In this document: positions 1-14,026 of the stretch, in pieces
Position numbering within the stretch: position 1 is the stretch's first letter
How the letters are laid out: every line of letters begins with the position of its first letter
Source: Cristatella mucedo
Taxonomy: Eukaryota > Bryozoa > Phylactolaemata > Cristatellidae
Direction: 5' to 3'
NCBI GenBank assembly: GCA_009760855.2
Contig: WPIO01000014.1
Location: 4,024,501 to 4,088,500, forward strand
DNA length: 64,000 bases
Translations under genes and position numbers: made by a program
The notes under the pieces: model-generated
What the model was told of the DNA's origin: nothing
The model's input: only the letters and a program-made list of their open reading frames with translations
Databases searched by the model: none

Positions 1-473
1 ACCAAAAAAGGTAACCACAAATCCCACTTGGCTCTTGCCTGTCCAGGTCTGAACTTGGACGAGGAAGAAAGAAACCACTTTTTGTATGGCTGAGACCTTA
101 TCAATGCATTGGACCGGTTAGGCTAGCAGCCGTTTGAGGTTATACAGACAGCTCCCAACTAACGACGGTTGGACTTACGAAAATTCGGAGATAAGAACTC
201 GGCCACGGTCACGCAAAAATCGAAAATCTAAATTTATCCAAGAAAACTTTCAAAACCCGCGAGCAGTCAGTAGATTCTTGACAACGCTACAACCAGTCAC
301 AGTTAGCCGACACAAGCAGCATGCAGTTTGTCACCGATATCTGACCACGATCAGCAAAGTCGGGTCACAAGCACATACAAAAGGGCACAGCACAGGGATA
401 CGTGCAGCCTCCGCTGCAAACACATTGTTCAACCATGAGCGAACTACCAGAGAAGACAAGTATGAAAAGGCAT
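1..473. other. intergenic, no gene seen
   Basis: Beyond the likely end of MTMR14. One 115-codon plus-strand frame from a TTG (134-481) has random composition. I see nothing else here. Confidence 0.5.
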
Positions 474-479
474 TTTATT
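474..479 (-). terminator. possible poly(A) signal for MTMR14
   Basis: A single AATAAA on the minus strand lies 398 nt past the MTMR14 stop codon. The motif and position fit a polyadenylation signal, but there is no transcript evidence. Confidence 0.35.
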
Positions 480-876
480 AATTAAACAAGAACTTCGAAA
501 GGGTCAATTGTAAATAATAGTAGAGTACTGCAAAAAAGCAGCAAAGGATGCAGCAGCTTCACTATTTAACATAATGCCACACGCGCAACTGCCGTTGGCA
601 GGCGCGTATGCTGCTGCTAGTTTACACAGCGTGCAATATTAATCAACCAGTCTATATGCACATATTTAAACGAAGCACAGGACGCACAGCCCACAGCCAG
701 CAACTGCGAAGGACGGCAAGCAATGACAGACCTCGCACTTCCCGTGGAGGCTTGCTCTTTCATACGCAGCCCTGCTTGCTTCTCTAATCCACCGAAATCG
801 ATGTGCTAATATAGCACACCTGCTAAGGTGTTTGCGCTATAGACTACTGATGCACTAGCTGTGACGACAGTCAATT

Positions 877-1063
877 CTACTTCTTGGCTCCCACCTTGTC
901 AGCAATGTAGCCCAGAAGTGATGATATACCACCACTAGTAGAGCATGGGTTATTACTGAAACCGATGACAGACTCATAAGCATCACAGAATAGGCGCCGA
1001 ACCTCATCGAGACGTGCCTTGCGTGGAGTATACGTTTCCGTTCCGTGCTCAGGTACGTCAGGC
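877..1063 (-). CDS. MTMR14: MTMR14 terminal exon (stop codon)
   Basis: After acceptor TCTCTGCAG| the frame reads RKARLDEVRRLFCDAYES and GGISSLLGYIADKVG, ending at TAG 879-877. It aligns with the human C-terminal block RETRLQEVRSAFLAAYSS and GGLLEQFARGVG. Confidence 0.9.
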
Positions 1064-1662
1064 CTGCAGAGAAACCGCAACAGAAGTGCTGCTAGAACAA
1101 CGTGAGGCCACCCGATATTGCAAAGAAGCCTGTGCTATTTCAGCAGCCTCATGCCACGCCTGGCAATAATAATTAAGACTAAGCATAATCGATCTTGTCG
1201 CAGTGGCAGGTCGGGCTGCAGGCAGCAAGGTAGGCAGCAAGCACAGACAGCCCTTACGTACAGGCTACCGGCTGTTCCCGACGAAGATGACTTGCACGAC
1301 TCCCAGAAGCTGCAGTTGCCCGATATCATTTGCCAGCTGCAGGGAACAGAGCGGCCAGTCGTCAGCGCGAAGCTTGTAACAGCAAGCTACACACTGCACA
1401 GAGAAATGACAGGCCAGAAAACATAGAAATAGATTCTACCGGGTATCGACCCCTCGGGACTGCGCAACCCGCACCTGCCAACAGCACACGGCGAGTCTGA
1501 CTGCAGCCGAACGGGTACAGCGACCGGCGTGCTGTCGCGGAGGCTTGGTGCGACCGTGTCGGTGGAAGCACTCAGCATCTGCGCTACGGTGCCGTCGTCG
1601 CCGCTGCTGCCGCCACCGTTGCTGCAAAGAGGCAAACGTGGCTGCTCACCAACTAGGAAGGT

Positions 1663-1711
<49 letters not shown>

Positions 1712-4700
1712 AAAAGATAGAGAGAAATCGTGGCTTTGGTAACAAGATCAGAAGACACAGCTTCTGGGAGCCCGCAAGGTCGGCCAAAGAGAGCGTGCAT
1801 ACAATCTAAGGCAGTGCGCGGCGAGGCAGCAGTGGCTTGCGTGGCGTCATCGAGCCTTGCCTGTACGAGCTCGACACGACGAGCACGTCGTCAGCGTCGT
1901 CGATGCCGTTAAACGAGCTCCTCTGCGGAGCAGCGAAGCCCTCTGCTCCTGCACTGCCTCGACTGAGAGCACTCGAGTTGCTGCACAGGCTTGCCGAGCT
2001 ACCATACTTGCCCATCAGCTCGCCCTCTGCCACACGAAGTCGGTGAAAAAAAGAAGACGTAGCATAATGTGGCGGGCAAAGGCAACGCGAAACGCGAGCA
2101 AGCACCGCGAGACAACGCCATGGGGTGTAAGCCGCCTGCAGACGCCGCAGCATGTGAGGGGTTCCGAGCTGATGCAGCTGACACGGCAAGGGGCGGCTGC
2201 TGCAAGCTGCACGAGGCGCTTGCATGCCGATCGATACGCTGGAGAGGTGGGAAGAGAGCAAGGAGGATGCGTCGTCGATAGATGGCCAGAGAAGCTGGGC
2301 AGCCTACCCAGTAGGATGCCTCCAGTGTCGAGCCATTCCGCTTCGGTTCGGCCACTGGCTGCCCGAGCCCTACGCAAGCTGCAAAGAGACGGTGTCAGAC
2401 AGTCAGTAAGAGTCAGACAGTCCGAGACGGAGGCGCTTGCTCACCGGGCAGTGCTGTGCTGCAGTCGCTCAGCACAAGCAATAGCGGTCGATGCTAATCG
2501 CAGGTACTGCCGAGTTTTGCACCGAATGCGAGCATCTCTGCTGTTGGGCCTGCGCATCGTGAACGTCGCGGCTGACAGATTACCTCTCACCAACCAGCAC
2601 TGGCTCCACATCAAGCAGCATAACGACTTCAAGAGTACTGACACCCAAGTTTTGCTTTAAAAAATAAATATTTAGGTACCTTCATTCTCTTGCTCCACCC
2701 TACCTAGCTAACCGATCGTACACGGCACTGAAGAACTTCGTGTAGCACTACACATAAGAATCGTCCTACCCAGACAAGAAACGGAATTGTTGTATTTGAC
2801 AGCCTACGAATGATAAAATTCCAATTCTTGAAACGTCACCCGGTTCCCACAGCATGTGGTTTCAAGTGGCATCGTTCTGGTTGCACAAAAGCTGGGATCC
2901 CCTACTCTCGGAGGCTGCAGCCTGCCAGCTTCATTGCTACAGTCCCCCCTCGATCATGCATGGTGTGAAGGTCTGGAAACACCAGCCAATGACCTCGTAG
3001 GGACGGGTACTCAGATCTGGTCAACCAAGTTTTGACTGTGCCAAGCCTAAAGCTAATGTCATAAACTGTTCCATTTGCAGACGGGTTGTGAATTTTCTAA
3101 ATGCAAACATGCAGGTGCATATGGATGGCAGTGCCGGCCGTAGATAGACATCTCCGCCAAGCCATGCAGCAATTATCGACAGTAATATGCACTAATTCGT
3201 GCACAACGTTCAGATACACAATTCCAAAAGATGCTACAGCTTTCGATACCAACTACTTACCACTTAGATGTGGTGTTAAAATCGTCATCCTGGATATATT
3301 TGAGGAAGTGGAACGTAAACAAGAAAATGTCTTCACCTTTGGACAACCTGTCTGGCAAATCGTGACTAAAAATAAGAACGACAGCACAATGATTGCACCA
3401 AGCTTTGGAGACACGGTAATAGTGCACGCCAATCCAGAATATAGGCTCTCACCCAAACATGAACCAGTCATAGGCGATGGTCAGATACAATATATCTCTG
3501 GCTGAAAGAGACTTGTGAATTAAGCCATCGGCCCAGAGGGAGAGCCGTAGCAGAGTTATGAAAAGTGGCGTTCGGTCCCAGCCAGAGATGCAATGCACAA
3601 GCAAGCCCGAGTCACCTGAAATAAGATAAGCAGAGTATTTACAATTGCACCAAAACGTAGTTATAGAGACTAGGCAGTAGTACTTCGACTAATGCTGGCA
3701 TGCTTCATTCACACTCTAGGCCGGCCGAGTGAGGGCTGCCATACAACTGAGACGTTGATATGCTAAATCGGTCAGATTATGAAAGTGCAAGAGCTTATCA
3801 GTGGTCCCTGAATTACAACAGTTAGGAACCGGATAAGCCATTCAATCTACGGTTTAGCATGTATAAAAAGCGCCCAAGAGTTATAGTTAAGGTCTTGCAT
3901 TTTATGGCTGGTGCTGTGCCCAAATAGCCCTTCTGTGGCTGTGCAGTATAGCTGCTATATTTTAAGGAGAAGAACTAGATAACAATGTAGCAAAATATTT
4001 ATGCAGCAAAATCTTCGTGTAGCCAAGCACAACAACCCTAGGGTTCTTCAGCTTCCTGCTGTTGTTGAGTTTGTCGTACGTGGCATATTCGTTGAAGCTT
4101 GAAAGCAGACTTCTCATTAGCCCCTTCTTCAGTCTCTTGCTGTTTATAAGAGAAAAAATGAAAATACATTTGCTGCTGTCGAGTTTGACAAAGATATAGC
4201 TTTCGTTGCGTTTCGGTAGTGGGATGCTGAGTGGCTCTCTCTTTTGTTTCCTGGTTGTTGTCTGCAATAGTTCTGCATACATTCTATGCACTAAGCCCTC
4301 TTTTGTTCCTGATCCACGGCTTTTAAAGCTTGGCACTTTCTCACTTTTGGAAAATTTCTCGTAGTTAGTCTTGCTCAAACAAAATTTAATTTCATCTGCA
4401 CGAGAGCATTTTGAAATTTGCATTTATATTTGGGGACGAGCTTTCCTAGCATTGGTAAGTGCAGCAAACGAATAAGCTGTGACTTCTGCTTATGGGATGC
4501 AAAGATGTACAGACGTACTTTAGAATTATGATAGTTTCCATTTCAATTTTAACTAAGATAGTCAATTTTGCCATTCACATTCATACAGGCTAATTGCATG
4601 GGTTCTGTTACCATTGATCAGCTAAGGCTAGTGAATAAGCAGCGACTTCCATTTAATGACATATACACTTCCAGGACGTACATTCTAAAATAGATAGGTT

Positions 4701-7700
4701 GATTGGGGGCAAGCGATCGCAAGATGGCTGAACGATCATGCAGAGTAGCAAGCTGCCCATTCATGTCCCCAACAAAGAACTGCAAGATTGCCAGTCAGTA
4801 GGGCTGGGTTTAAAGTTTCACCAGCAGACACTCAGGCCAGCCTTCCAACGCAAAGTTAGCGTTTTGGATTTTTTTTGACAGATAGAGGTTAGTAATACAA
4901 ATAATTTTTTTTGGCGATCCAAGAGAGCTAAGTATCTTTCTAGGCACTTTAGATATGCTGGAAACAAAGCACACCGATTGGTTAGTGATACAATGCACAA
5001 TTTCAGCAGGCGTAAGAACACATGAAAGAGCAAAAGCTGCACGAAACCAGTAGATTTTTAGCTTCTTTTAGTCGTTAAATCAGTAAGTGGTGATATCAGT
5101 AGGTAGTGAGTTCCGGGCTTTGGGAACAAGACAAATAAAAGCACGGTCTCCAAAATATTTGAGGTTGTTAAGAAGCACTGCCAAACCAAAGTCAGAGGAG
5201 TTGGTGGTACAATGAGGAGTGAGTATTCGAGATAGGTGTGTCAGAGCAAGAAAATGAAATCCTAAACATTAGCAACAGAACAAGGTCATTTTGAAACATG
5301 ACACCCTGAACGCATGAAGAGGCTACAACAGATATGCTGGCTGAGCCCAATTTGAGGGTTAGGCTTTTTGATTTCAAAGTAACACTAGGTTTGACCATTA
5401 CTAGTAAGCCGGTTTTATTGCCACTAAATTTGAGAACGTCTGGTGCCATCCAAGTGCGAATGCCAGCAATACATGCTCGAAGGGAAGTTGATGGAAGGCT
5501 GGGAAGCATAAACAAAACAGGTACAGCTGCATGTCATCTGCATAAACATGAAAGCCTAGATTGTGTTAGCCGATTTCATCGGCAGGAGGGAAAGCATACA
5601 TTGCAGGTGAACAAGTAGATCTAGAGCAGATCCCGGGGCCATTCGATGCATGAAAGGGTAAGGATGAATGCTATTGCTAACATCTATGATCTGAAATCTC
5701 CCACCGAGACAGAGCCTAAACCATTGCAGTGTAGTGCCACAATGCCCAGTTGAGTTGAACGGTGCTCAAAAGGACTCGGTGCTTAATGGTATCAAACACC
5801 ACTGAGACCTAGAAGAACAGAGAGATCCTACCTGATGCAGCATTCCAGAGTAGTCGGTCAAGGGTCTATGATATCAACCAACAAAGGAAGACTGAGAGGA
5901 ATTTGCTTAAGTTCTCCTCGTCTAGTGTCGATTTCTTAATAAGTGGCACACTAACAGTCTCTTTTGATGATACAGGGGCAAACCCGAGGCTAAGGACATA
6001 TTTATCATTTAAGTTAATTATGCAGGGCAAAAACAAATCTACGTATCTCACGAAGATAGTAGGTGAGAGGTTTAGAAGGCTAGTCTTCTTAGACCGGACA
6101 AAGAACTTAGAGATGAGATCAGCAGGGGCAGGCTTGAAGGCAGACATCGGATAGAGCAGGGAAAAGAAGATAAAGAGTCCCACAGTGATCCTAAAGTAGG
6201 GACAAACTTTATGATCTAGTCTATCTTGCTCGCAAAGAAGCTACACAACTCTGCGCTAAACTGCAATGAGGATAGGTAGTTATGGATCTGACCAAGAAGC
6301 AGTTAAGATGGTTGATGGTCGACATCAGCATTTTTGGATGAGCACAAGGGATTTAAATACGTTCTTAAAGAAGCTAGACTTAGCGTAAGCTAGGATGGAT
6401 TGCTAAGAACCACAATAGTCCTCGAATGCCAGTCGGTAGACAGCAAGTCCTGATCTTGTGCATGCTCTTTTAAGTTGGTGCTTAGTACTATTAATTTAAC
6501 GTCTGCAGTAAAACGTGGGCCATTTGGTTGAGGGCATACATTGTGCTTACTCTTTGGAGGAGATACTCCTGCTGAGCATCGGCTATCGCTAAATTGCAAA
6601 ATTCCACCAGTGAGAGCAGGTCAGATGGAGGACAGAGAAGAAGGCCAAGGACGACATGTCTTTGCAGACAGAATCAATATAAACAATCTTTTAAGAGTTT
6701 TTTGATTCACAGACGAGTTTTGATGCTATGGGAGGACATGCACTACAGACTGAATGAGATCCGTCTGTGGTCTGATGTGCAGAATTCGGTAATAATTGGA
6801 GTCGATAGGGCCATGTACACAGGACACGAGAGGAAATGATTCACCTAAAGCACACAGTTCGGCACACTTGTTGCTTGTTGGGTAATAAAATGAATGTTAA
6901 AATGAACTGTTATGATATGACCAAGGAACAAGTCCTGGAACAAAATAATGAAAACGAGATTGGAAAATTTTGAAATAAGCAAGCCTTGGAAATTGGGGAG
7001 ATAGATTACTACCTTCATGGGCAGCTTGCTGTTGGTGGGACTCAGTTCACAGAAACAATTTTTTATAGCAACTTGGCCAGCTTAGTCACTCTGATTATAA
7101 TGATGCTCTGTGATGCTCTTAGCCAAATTCCTTTGTCGATCTTACAATACGGTAGCATAAACGTGTGATCAAGTAAGTGTAACAGGATTTACTTAAATTA
7201 GCATATGGATCACAAGGTGCTCATACTTCACGACACAGGTCGTCAGTTCGAGTCCAACAGTGGCCAATACTTTATTGCCCACTGCAAGCGTGCTGTTAGC
7301 CACTAAGACTCTTCTGCAGCTATATAAACGAGGCGGTTTGATAAGCTAACATTTACTTTTTCTATTCCTTATCTTCAAAAGGTCTGCAAGAGAATTTTCA
7401 ATCGGCAAATGGCTGGTGCTATGGAGGATGCCCGGTGGGAGAGGGAACTTGCTTATTATACTGAAATGTTTGAGTGCATGGGCAAGGGTGGGGGGAGAAG
7501 CTCTTCTAGAAGGTTCCCACCCGGCACTCTTGACGAACACAAAGCACTAGCACGTGAACAAATATATGAGCTTATCATCCAAACTGCTCTTTGCATCTAT
7601 GTGACCAGGACGAAGCTTCCCGATATGCAGCAACAGCAAACGAGAATGTTGAGTTCGTGGACTAGGTTCAGACGAGTGATCTTTGATTCTTTTATGGCAG

Positions 7701-10700
7701 ACACACTTTAACGAAGGTGCACAGGTAAGCAACGACAAAGTGGCTATCGAATGAAATCTAAGGCCACGGCTTGGCTCCTTCGTACCTAGCTGAACTGCTG
7801 CACCAGTTTCAGCCTCTTCCAGCCCTCAGGTCCTGTGTGGACAATAAATTAGCTGTTCCATTCCTCTGCTTAAAGACCGTTGGCGACAAAAGCTTTAGTT
7901 CTGCAGGTCCTAGACTGTAGAACTCGCTTCCACAATTCTTACGCAACGACAACTACTCTTCTGCTGCCGACTATGGCTCATCCTTTTCAGCGGTCGTGAG
8001 CTGCTACTTCCATACTACTCACTACCTCAACTGCTCTCCTGACTCTGCAATGCTTCCCACTTTCTCTTTGTTGAATGAGACGAAGTCTGTTGGCTACGAA
8101 TGCGTACCGAAAGCCGCTTAGGCTGTGAGCGTGCTATACAAAACTCTCCTGCGTAACACCCATATAGTCTTTATGACTTAGTGGAGTTACAGACGGAGAT
8201 AATTATATACAAAAGCATTGGAGTGAGCAAAGACCAGCAGTAGAGTGCCTACAGGCCTACAAGCAAGCGTAAACAGGGTCAACTGCAAGCTTCACGACGG
8301 TCCAGATGCATGCCCGCCAAGGGAACGAGCAAGAAGTCTTCGGTGGGAAGCTTAATGTTTTTAAGGGGGTGGGCAAAATGTTGGGGTAGACAAAGACAGC
8401 AAGTCATAGCGGGCGATGTCCCGTCTGGGGACGAGCCCTTTGGATGGAGGGGTCAGTAGATCAGCAGCCTCCTTCACCAATCCACTGATGCACGAGTTTT
8501 GTAAAGAACCTAACACAAGCAAAGTAAAGGATAGATTTTAGGGAAAAGCACCAAGAATGGCCACAAGAGCCACACGGAAGAGAAAAAGCCACGAGAGCAC
8601 TTGGCAGATGCAAATGGCAGCTCAAGCAGCACATGAATCGTCCCAGCATATGCTATATTTTAGTCTTTTCATGAGTTTTTGACTTGGCAATGCCGTAGGC
8701 TCTTTTCTTGACTAAGTGCACTGCAGCAGAGCCTGCACAAAAACTACTTATCAGTCGAAGTGAGTTAGTTGGAAGGACGATAGGCTCCGAGTTCAAACGT
8801 CAAACTACCAACGATGACAACGAGACATGCATACGGCCCCTCTGAGCAGCTCGGCCCAATACGTGTAATTCCAAAGGGAGGCTTTCCAAACCGGCCATGA
8901 GAGGAGAGACGCCAGGTAGGCCGGTGTGTGTACTCAACACACTCGGTTTCCCCATTCTGCTGCTCTGGGCAACTCAGATGCTACTACTGAATCATTTGAA
9001 GTGCCACCCCAGAAGCTCACTGCTGCCTGGCTGAACAACCCCCCAAACACTGCCCTCTCACAGCGCCGGTCAGGTGTGTTGGCCACTATTCCAATAGGCT
9101 ACAGCATACGTGCACGGGCAGCTGGTCAATGACGTTGAACCCCGGTCAGTCAAACTTATTCCTTGCTGATGGGCTGGTGCTTATGCGCGAGACAGTGAGG
9201 CGGTTTTCATTCAACTACGGTACTACAAATCACAGCTCTAAGCAGGAGAACTTTGCACGAGACAGCGACAGCAACCAAAGCTGTCCACTGTGCAGTGCTA
9301 ATCATGAATACCTTCTCGAAATACGTGCAGAAGCAGCTTTAAGTAATTCTGTGTCAGCTTCACGATATCCCAGCTCTACAAAGCGATGAAAGTTACAGTG
9401 CATTCGCTTCGAAATGAAACACAGCACTTCAAGACAATGGAGTTATTGAAACTGCTGCCATCGCTTAGAATTGACCAATGCAAAATTAGGAGTATAACAA
9501 CTAAGCAACTAAATTATGTCCTGACCATATCAAAAATTAAAGTCTGGCATGCATAAACGTGTACCTCTGCACATGTGATAGGAGAATTTTGGGAAGCAGT
9601 TAGAGGCACTCTCAGCATAGCTGCTTGCAGTGCCTGCCTTAGCTCACGGACTTCCTCCCTACGGTGATCGAGCACCTCTAGCGGTTGTCGGGGGAGGCTG
9701 GAGCATCTCAGATGCATCCGAGAATGTGGCTGGTGTACGACAGATCCAAGGGTGCGAGTAGCCCTAGGTTGACAGCCTCTGAACTACAAGTCACCACATC
9801 AACCTCTTGTAGGCTCCCATCGAGCCTGCTGAATAACACACAAGATTTTAACAGCACGAAGCAGTCACTCGAGTCTGACAGGGCTCACAAGTTTTCTCGT
9901 AGCAGAGCAAGTCATTTGTCGACTGTATGAAGAATTTCAGACGAAACTACGTACTTCTGCAATTAAAAGTGGCCACTACTTTTGCTGTGCGCAATGCTGT
10001 GCCAACACCATTTCACTTGCACTGCCGTGGATAGGACTTTATTGGTCACCCATTCACAGCATATACCACCAAAGGAAGCAGCAGGCAACACCAGCACACT
10101 CACAAGCACCTGGTAACTGCTTACTTTTAGTCGGTTTGAAAAAACCAATTACAAGAACCCATGCTGCCACAATCGTGGAAGCTGATCAATCGAGTACGAC
10201 GAACTAGGTAGACTACAGCCTGCCCTTGACACAGGATGCAACAGTTTCTGGTACAACCACGATAGCACAGCTAAGTGTGATGAGCAGGCTCTTTTGATCA
10301 CTATCTAATTGAATATATAACCGTTGAGGAGATTATTCATTTTCAAAAATGAAGAGCACAACAAATACAGACAGTCTTGCATGTAATTAGAAGGGGCAAG
10401 ATGGTTGCAGCCAGTCTGTCATTCGAGGATCATATGATCACAAAGCACCACATCGCATTGACAAGCTGCCGTAAGCCGCATAAGTACCCTTTATTTTCTC
10501 AGCAAGTAGAATGAGAGCAAGGCCCTGTGCACTGCATGAACCAAGCTACACTACTGACAATTCAATGACTTGCCCATCCATATGGAAGTGGCCCACCACG
10601 GCTTGGCTCCTTCGTACCTAGCTGAACTGCTGCACCAGTTTCAGCCTCTTCACGAAGCTCCTGTTGCCTAGACCTCACGACAGCTACAATGCCAACGCCC

Positions 10701-12947
10701 CGAGTCTCGAAACCTAACGGACCCTTATCTCAGGGCGCCGGCCTTTTATACGGCCTCAGCAATAAACCATGTATTATCTCATAATCATGAATAGTAGCTA
10801 ACCGCCATTATTCGGCTGGTTTAGTTCAAGCCATCGTTGGAACACGCTAATGAACAACGACAGGTCACAGAAACCTAAGGTTCAATACTAGCAAGAAGTC
10901 GCACAAGTTTCGGTGAGCAGGAGCACGGTATTCGAGAGCCGGGTCACCGATTTCGCACTCCCTGCACAGCAGTCGAACAAATGGCGCAGTCCTAGACGGT
11001 ACCCAGCAGCCCACTTGCTGCCAGCAGAGCGGGTCTCTCTTTTGTCACAAAAACGGGCGCAGGGCAAAGTGGTGTGCAACTGGGACGAACTGAAGCATAA
11101 CGATAAAGCCGATAGCTACCTTGTAGTTTTTCCAGTCAATTGGTAGCTTGGCAGCATACTCGGCGGGGATTTCAAGAGTCGTATCAATGCAGTCCTGTTC
11201 CCAGTCGTAAAACGATTGCTCTCCAGAATAACCACGATCCCGCCAAACACGAAAAAACTCACAACCTGTGAGAGACATGCCACAACGGGAATTAGATCGA
11301 GCTCTAAGCAGAGCCAGCAGATGCCTTACGACGACGACCATGTGGCACCAAACCCAGAGCTCAGTCAAAAAGCTTGCATAAACTCGAGTGCCCTGGCGCA
11401 GAAAAATGAACGGCATGTATGTCAACTGGTAAACTGTCAATAAATAGCACACTACAAGCCAACCGGCAAAACACGACATACGCTATCTTTTGTCGACAGT
11501 CTCACGGGCTTAAAGACCGTTGGTGACAGAAGTTTTCGCTCTGCAGGTACTAAACTGTGGAACTCATTTCCACAATCCCCTTGCAACGACATCTACTCAC
11601 CTGCTGCCGACTGTGGTGCAGCATTCTCAGCCGTCTTGAGCTGCTCCTTCCGGGCTAGTCACTACCTCAACAGCGCTCGTTACTCAACTATGCTTCTCAC
11701 GTTCTCTATGTTGCGTGAGATGAAGTCTGTTGGCTACCGCAGGCATATCGAAAGCCGCCTAGGCTATGAGTGTGCTATAGAACACTCCCGAGTGACACCA
11801 ACTTAGTCTTTGTGGCTTAGAGAAGTTACAGAAGGAAATACATTCATGTAGTAGTTTCATGGACAGCAAGTTCGAACCTTAAGCCTTACGGGATTAGCGG
11901 CCTTCAATCGTACACATTTTTTAGGTGATGCTGTTCACAGATGAAATCTGCTGTGAGTATTCGCCCCATAAAGTTTGCAAGCATAAGAACAATTTGGCAT
12001 TTGACTACTACTCCATCATCAGCTTCGACTAATGCTGGGCTTGCTTAACCACTGCACACCTTCTAGAATGCGCGACCCAAACACCGACTTCGATCGATTC
12101 TTACTATTCTCATCTATTTGATGATAAACTGTGAGCCACTACATGCCTATGCAGGCCCAAACTGTAAAGTAAGACTCCTTCCATTTGCCCAATTCTCTGT
12201 AGTGCACACCGAGCTGCTACTGCTGCAAGACTTCGGCACTATTGGGTGAGCTAACATTATTAAACAAATACTAAACATATAAACATATACAATTAATTAA
12301 TAAGCATTAATGTAAAGCCTAAGCTATGCACCGTATCGAAGGTAGGGAAAGAGAAAGAGGACACAAAGTCAAATGGCCCTCAATAGGGGATGAGGAATAG
12401 GCGCCATACTTCGGGACCACTGGCTTGCTCTTCGGCATATTAAAAAAAGGTGATGGCTGGGGAAATACCGACAAGTTGAACAGCACTACTATAAAACGGA
12501 GGCTGGTCGCATCAGCAGATGATTGGCATCCAGAGTGCTAAGAAAAATCGAAACCCATGATCAAATATAGCATGCATATAGGGTGCATCAAGAAAACGCT
12601 CAGTGGCACCTAAGGCGACAATACATATGTAGAGAATGCATGCAGGGTGGGAATGTTCCGCTGACAGCATTAGGCAGTGTAAACACAGTCAGGCCAATGG
12701 TGTACCAAAAACAAGGTATGCTTCGACCGAAGGAACAGGCTGACATTACTATTCAAAAACACGTATACAGCTAAACCTACTTATAGATGCCACTTGCAAA
12801 GACAGGCCAAAGTGCCGGATGGCCATGAATAGCTCCAAAACAAATGCACAGGCTATGCAGCCACCACAGCCATGTGAACCGTGTGGTAATACGCCTGTGT
12901 GCGCACCAACAGGCCCGAAATAAAGACTACTATAAAAACCCAGCACA

Positions 12948-12983
<36 letters not shown>

Positions 12984-13029
12984 GAGAGGCTAGAAAGAGG
13001 GAGGGAGAGAGATGGAAGACAAGACGGCA

Positions 13030-13100
<71 letters not shown>

Positions 13101-13994
13101 GCTAAAATAAAACAGCAGCATCCATATTCTGCACCTGCCGAGTTGCCGGCTGATTGGCTGTTATCTTAATAGAGCGGAAAGCAACGCAGGCTATCATACA
13201 AGTAACATAGCCAACTCTCCTTAGGCAGCTGTTGCACATCACATTATAATAGGAACATGAGTGCTTGACAAGTTTGGGGAGTGGCAATATGACAAAAGCC
13301 AGTGCAGCCAAACACATATGTTCATGCCTGCAACTCACTGCTTACTGGCCTACCAGCATGTGCGATCAGGCGATTGCAGCTGGTGCAAAACTCTGCAGCT
13401 AGGCTTGTCTGTCGTGAGCGTCGCAGTTGCCACATTACTCCACTTCTCGCCGACCTGCACTGGTTACCAGTCAAGCAACGGATTGACTTCAAGGTTTTGT
13501 CGCTCACTTTTAGGTCTCTTCATTCTATGGCTCCAGCCTATCTTTCAGATATACTACCCCATCAGGCAAAGCATCGTACCACTCGCTTTTCGGAATCCAA
13601 CAGTCTAGAAATACCTCGTACAAACCTTAAATCCTTTGGAGACCGTGCATTTAGCTCGTATGCTCCCACAGCCTGGAACTCCCTCCCGACCTGCATCAGA
13701 ACATCCCCTGACCTGACCACATTTAAAAGAAACTTAAAAACATACCTATTTAGGACAGCATTTAGTGGGTCCTTGTGATTCGTCCTCGATGTGCTTATGC
13801 GTGCTGACACTGTTCATGCTGCCACTAACCACATTTGCATGCTGACCCAGTGCATGTAACCCCTAACCATGTTATTCATTTTGTTTGTTTTTCAAGCATG
13901 ATTTTACTTACTATTCTATTGCGTATCACTTTGCAGCAAATGTAAAGCGCCTAGAAAGAGATTAAGTTCTCTGAGGGCGCTTTATCAAGTGCAA

Positions 13995-14026
<32 letters not shown>

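Noticed and set aside
1857-2660. Longest plus-strand ORF in the left part (267 codons from a TTG)
   Set aside because: Starts antisense to the MTMR14 Ser-rich exon and ends in LINE sequence; no domain, Arg/Ala/Ser-rich by GC bias.
3101-3505. 134-codon plus-strand ORF that looks protein-like
   Set aside because: It is antisense to MTMR14 exons 9 and 10, which carry the conserved motifs.
3962-4423. 153-codon minus-strand ORF
   Set aside because: Lys/Ser/Leu-rich composition expected of A/T-rich intron DNA; no motif or MTMR14 homology.
9565-9717. Minus-strand frame LDHRREEVRELRQALQAA ending GAG|GTACAC, coiled-coil-like
   Set aside because: Lies between MTMR14 exons 7 and 8, which are contiguous in the family; no other exon connects to it. 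It remains a weak candidate for a nested gene.
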